DNA of 64,000 nucleotides, taken from NCBI RefSeq assembly GCF_023715345.1, contig NZ_JAMBNY010000001.1, positions 186,001-250,000 of the forward strand. Direction: 5' to 3'. The notes under the pieces were generated by a model. It saw nothing but the letters and a program-made list of their open reading frames with translations, searched no databases and had not been told where the DNA came from. The position numbers were made by a program, and so were the translations under genes. Within the stretch, counting starts at the first letter, position 1; each line of letters opens with the position of its first letter. The DNA is from Paenibacillus camelliae (GTDB lineage Bacteria > Bacillota > Bacilli > Paenibacillales > Paenibacillaceae). This document shows positions 60,931-64,000 of this stretch, piece after piece.

Positions 60931-62830
60931 GACGATACACCTCCCACTCTAGCAGCAACAATAGCATTAGACAGGCAGCAAGCCATGCCGTCAGCTTACT
61001 CATCCCTGTGCCTTCGCCTTGGTCATTCGGCTCCTCAGCGTTTGAGCTGCCGCTAATTAGCTCGGCAATGCTGGCAGTAGCAAACTCCGTTGCATCAGCC
61101 GTAATGACAGCTGTACGCTGCTGAACAGTATCGCCTTTCTCATTTAGCTCGATAAGTGAATATACGCCGGGTACGGATGGAGCTGTGACGTATCCATCTT
61201 CAACTGCGGTCTCGCTTATCTTTTCATCACTAGGTTCTTCATCTAAATGGTGCCAATAGCTCGTGCTCGTATCCGCTGACATTGATAGCGTAGGGATCGC
61301 ATTGGCGAGCATAGAGCCAAGCTGCTTAGAAGAGCCAGATACTAAATAATCAACGCTATTCATCACTAATAGCGGAAACACAGCTCGCAGCGGCAGATCA
61401 CTATCCTGCAGAGCAAATGTATAGCGCAGCAATGGCTTCTGATTATGTGTTCCGGCAAGGATGGCAGCGGCTCCACCGTATTGTACGAGCACGTCATGCG
61501 GCGCTAGCTCCTCAGCACTTAGCTCCCGAATTGAAGAAATAAATATATCGTCCATTGTGAAATATTGTGTTACCTCATGCTCTTTTACTACAGGCTCCGC
61601 ATGAACTAGCTTAGCTTGCTGATCAGCTGCAGGGTGATCAACGATCCAAAGTGGAAAACGATCCAGCACATCCTTCCATGCGTTATCCTTCGTAAGCTTT
61701 TCATAGCTACCATCTGTAATAATAAAATGAACCGTCGACAACAGCTCCTGACTTGGAACAGCTGAGGTTGGTGCCAGCTTCGTTACTCCTACATTCATAA
61801 GCTGAAGCGCCTTTTCCAGAAAGAGATTGCCGTCGCTGATGAGCAGTGCCTCATAAACCCGTTCTTCAGCAATTAACCCATACTGCTTGTTATTGTACGG
61901 ATTAGGATCCTGATCGTGTGGTGTTAAGCGTGCCATATAATAATGGCCTTGTGGCAAGTCGTACATCTGAAAGGTTGTAACACCACTTGCTGCTGCCGAT
62001 TGCTTGTAGCTCTTATCTGACAGCTTTCTCCCTTGCTCATTATAGGCGGTTACGGTCAGCTCCAGCTCACGCTGCTCTTGAGGAGCATGCATTACGGTCG
62101 CAAAGCCATGAACGGCGCGTTCCTCCTGAGACAATGTAAAGCTGCGAATCCGTTCATCCTCAGCTGCCGCAGGCGATGCGTACATATGCCATATCTCTAA
62201 GCTATTATCTTCAGCTTGTATGACCTCTTGATTGATGTTGTAGCGCTCATCGACAAAGTAGTGAATCATCGATTGCTCACTGCTATTCGCAAGTGCTCGT
62301 GCTAGGCTTAATGCTGTCTCATCATCGGTAGTGCCATAGTACGGATCGATATGCTCAATGATTCGTACGAGTTCTTGCTTCTGATTACTTTGGTTAGCTA
62401 AAATTTGTGGGTACTCGCCGTTAACGATGAGCGTAACTTCGCCCCCACCCCATTCCTTGTCGAGCCAGCTAATCAACTCATGCTTAGCGGTATCTAGGTA
62501 GGTCTTGCCATCTGTGTCTATACTTGTCGCCATGCTAGCAGAGCGATCAAGCAAAATAACAGCATGTGTATCCTCTGCAAGCTTCCTTTCCACTGCTGGT
62601 TCCATTAACGCTATAACGATAAGCAGTAATATCATGAGCTGCAGCCATAATAGCAGCTGCTGCTTTAATCGCTGCCATGGGCGGTTAGCTTCCTGCTCCT
62701 GAAGTACCTGTCGCCAGAGCAGATGACTCGAAATTCGCTTTGGCTCATAGCGTTTTTTCAATATGTACATGGCGATGATGAGCAAAGCAGCTAGCCCAAA
62801 CCATGCTGATGTCAATGAAAGCCAGTGCAT
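60920..62830 (-). CDS. BatA-like VWA membrane protein
   Basis: About 636 residues from ATG 62830, 8 nt after GGAGGTGAG. The N-terminal 'aerotolerance' region (HWLSLTSAWFGLAALLIIAM, RRKRYEPKRISSHLLWRQVL-like) has two helices and a conserved RPW-QR-type motif, followed by a VWA domain with MIDAS DRSAS (VILLDRSASMA). The centre is beta-rich and unassigned; a C-terminal helix (about 615-632) follows. It sits between DUF58 and the large VWA protein in the MoxR-type operon. Confidence 0.85.
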   Translation of the reverse strand: MHWLSLTSAWFGLAALLIIAMYILKKRYEPKRISSHLLWRQVLQEQEANRPWQRLKQQLLLWLQLMILLLIVIALMEPAVERKLAEDTHAVILLDRSASMATSIDTDGKTYLDTAKHELISWLDKEWGGGEVTLIVNGEYPQILANQSNQKQELVRIIEHIDPYYGTTDDETALSLARALANSSEQSMIHYFVDERYNINQEVIQAEDNSLEIWHMYASPAAAEDERIRSFTLSQEERAVHGFATVMHAPQEQRELELTVTAYNEQGRKLSDKSYKQSAAASGVTTFQMYDLPQGHYYMARLTPHDQDPNPYNNKQYGLIAEERVYEALLISDGNLFLEKALQLMNVGVTKLAPTSAVPSQELLSTVHFIITDGSYEKLTKDNAWKDVLDRFPLWIVDHPAADQQAKLVHAEPVVKEHEVTQYFTMDDIFISSIRELSAEELAPHDVLVQYGGAAAILAGTHNQKPLLRYTFALQDSDLPLRAVFPLLVMNSVDYLVSGSSKQLGSMLANAIPTLSMSADTSTSYWHHLDEEPSDEKISETAVEDGYVTAPSVPGVYSLIELNEKGDTVQQRTAVITADATEFATASIAELISGSSNAEEPNDQGEGTGMSKLTAWLAACLMLLLLLEWEVYRRGI

Positions 62831-62872
62831 GCTCTCACCTCCGTTTATGTTATTTACAGATCTGTTCGTCAA

Positions 62873-63862
62873 CTACCGATATTGAATGTAGCTGCCCGAC
62901 GAAAGCAGCTTCATGAAGCTATCAGGCAATGCTTCACTGCAAACTATGCTAAAAAATCCGATACCACGACTCTCACAGAGCTTACGAAGCCGCTCGCGAA
63001 ATTCGCTGACTCCGCGCTTGTATTTCTCTATTACTGCAGGCGACATCGCGACCTCCTTGGCACGACTCGTCTCAATATCAATGAATCGCCACTCACCCTC
63101 AAGCTGTGGAGCTAGCTCATCACCATGCAGAATATGAACAAACACGACCTGCTGCTGCCTTGCTTGCAGGCTAGATAACAGTGAGTCTAACCCTTGCTCA
63201 TACAGTCCGTCAGAGAAGATCCACGTCACACCAGCTCTTCGCGGCAGCTTGCTGCCGCCTGCAAACGGTGCTGCTGCATCGCTAATTGCTGAACCCGCAT
63301 CTTCGACAAACGCCTCGTCGATCGCCTCCGAAGGTATAGAGGCTTCTGTGATCGATTCAGACAGCCTGCTTATCATCGTAAATTTTGCATGCTTGCCATG
63401 CAGCATCGGGAGCTGCCTGTGTACCTCTTTCTCATTAAACAACGAAATACTCACTCGGTCATCGCCTTGCAGCGCAACATAACCAACACTCGCTGCCATG
63501 CGAAGCGCTGTAAGCCATTTATTATGCTCACCTTCACCAATTGCGGTCATCGAGCGAGAGCTATCGACATACAGATGAAAGCTGCGCTCTTGCTCATCCC
63601 AATACTGACGAATATAAGCCTTGTTCGTACGTCCATACAGGTTCCAATCGATTCTTCGAATATCGTCACCGGCGATATAAGGACGATAATCTGCAAATTC
63701 CAAGGAGCTGCCAAGGCTGCTTGAGCTTCGTTTACCTGCCAGCATCCCCCTCGTACGAGCTCCGCCGTGCAAGGCCATCGCATCAAGCTTCGCTAGCCAG
63801 CCCTCATAGGGGAATAGTTGCTGCAGCGCAGCAAGCATATTATTAGAACCTAGCTCTGTCAT
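62873..63862 (-). CDS. DUF58 protein
   Basis: 329 residues. The DUF58 motif GSSLEFADYRPYIAGDDIRR then IDWNLYGRTNKAYIRQYWDE is exact, and it is followed by a VWA-like fold with YVDSSRSM. DUF58 proteins follow MoxR ATPases and precede VWA proteins in many bacteria, as here. GGAGG lies 6 nt before the ATG, 12 bp after the MoxR stop. Confidence 0.92.
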   Translation of the reverse strand: MTELGSNNMLAALQQLFPYEGWLAKLDAMALHGGARTRGMLAGKRSSSSLGSSLEFADYRPYIAGDDIRRIDWNLYGRTNKAYIRQYWDEQERSFHLYVDSSRSMTAIGEGEHNKWLTALRMAASVGYVALQGDDRVSISLFNEKEVHRQLPMLHGKHAKFTMISRLSESITEASIPSEAIDEAFVEDAGSAISDAAAPFAGGSKLPRRAGVTWIFSDGLYEQGLDSLLSSLQARQQQVVFVHILHGDELAPQLEGEWRFIDIETSRAKEVAMSPAVIEKYKRGVSEFRERLRKLCESRGIGFFSIVCSEALPDSFMKLLSSGSYIQYR

Positions 63863-63874
63863 GGCTATCCTCCC

Positions 63875-64000
63875 TTACACCTTCGCGCGCTGCTGCTCAA
63901 GCGTGCGCTCAATCTGCTCGATCAGTGTATCTGCGGCGATGCCTTGGGCAAGCGCTTCATAGCTAAGCCCAAGCCGATGCCGCAGCACAGGCTTAGCTGC
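63875..64000 (-). CDS. MoxR-family AAA+ ATPase, C-terminal end (rest outside window)
   Basis: Only the last 41 codons are visible: AAKPVLRHRLGLSYEALAQG then IAADTLIEQIERTLEQQ and stop at 63875. The KPVLRHRL...LSYEA pattern is the conserved MoxR C-terminal lid (sensor-2 region). MoxR ATPases are thought to act as chaperones for the neighbouring VWA proteins. First gene of the operon as far as seen. Confidence 0.85.
   Translation of the reverse strand, partial: AAKPVLRHRLGLSYEALAQGIAADTLIEQIERTLEQQRAKV

Noticed and set aside
62825-63115. 96-codon plus-strand frame over the DUF58 gene
   Set aside because: Antisense shadow of a well-supported gene; no ribosome site.
1-64000. CRISPR arrays, tRNA or rRNA genes, intact insertion sequences or phage modules
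   Set aside because: I read through for evenly spaced repeats, tRNA-like arms, transposase motifs and phage genes and found none that can be supported.

Overview
The window looks like chromosome from a low-to-mid G+C Gram-positive, most likely a Paenibacillaceae member (Paenibacillus/Cohnella type). The basis is strong AGGAGG-type ribosome sites, several TTG/GTG starts, lipoproteins and stalk-domain surface proteins, DUF3900/DUF1294/DUF2975 neighbours and many OmpR-type two-component systems. This is inference from gene content; no rRNA or other marker gene is present. I see no tRNA, CRISPR array, phage module or intact insertion sequence.

Left part (1-7.8 kb): the end of a heterodimeric ABC exporter is followed by an AT-rich accessory stretch. 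It holds small lipoproteins and membrane proteins of unknown function, a decayed gene, a dockerin fragment, several terminators, and a G+C-richer highly structured element (about 2934-3208) with its own promoter-like and terminator-like sequences. A SAM methyltransferase closes this stretch.

Centre-left (7.8-30.3 kb): a DUF2243/CtaG pair (oxidase assembly); an MMPL transporter operon with response regulator, sensor kinase and a small membrane protein; an Xre/DUF2975 pair; a GufA-type ZIP transporter; a eukaryotic-type HisA downstream of an MFS exporter; a DedA protein; an ion/organic-acid permease; a two-component system next to a three-gene ABC-2 exporter; a membrane-anchored TIMP/NTR-like protein; a second MMPL transporter divergent from a TetR regulator with a palindromic operator between them; and UppP.

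Centre (30.3-48.2 kb): a CorC/HlyC-type CBS protein, DUF3900/DUF1294, then a minus-strand cobalamin island. A cobalamin riboswitch with a terminator leads into BtuF-BtuC-BtuD uptake genes, then cobT, cobU, cbiB, cobS, cobD and cbiZ, i.e. corrinoid uptake, remodelling and lower-ligand assembly. A stalk-domain surface protein follows 17 bp after cbiZ, and a stalk-domain polysaccharide deacetylase and a VanRS-like two-component system lie on the other side.

Right part (48.3-64 kb): an unknown conserved protein; a GH4 alpha-galactosidase divergent from an AraC regulator; a copper P-type ATPase with a UreH-like membrane protein (probably oxidase copper supply, together with the FixH/YtkA-like protein at 44.3 kb and CtaG at 8.3 kb); a dGTPase-like HD protein behind adenosine deaminase; a rhodanese; and a MoxR-DUF58-VWA-VWA operon running off the right edge.
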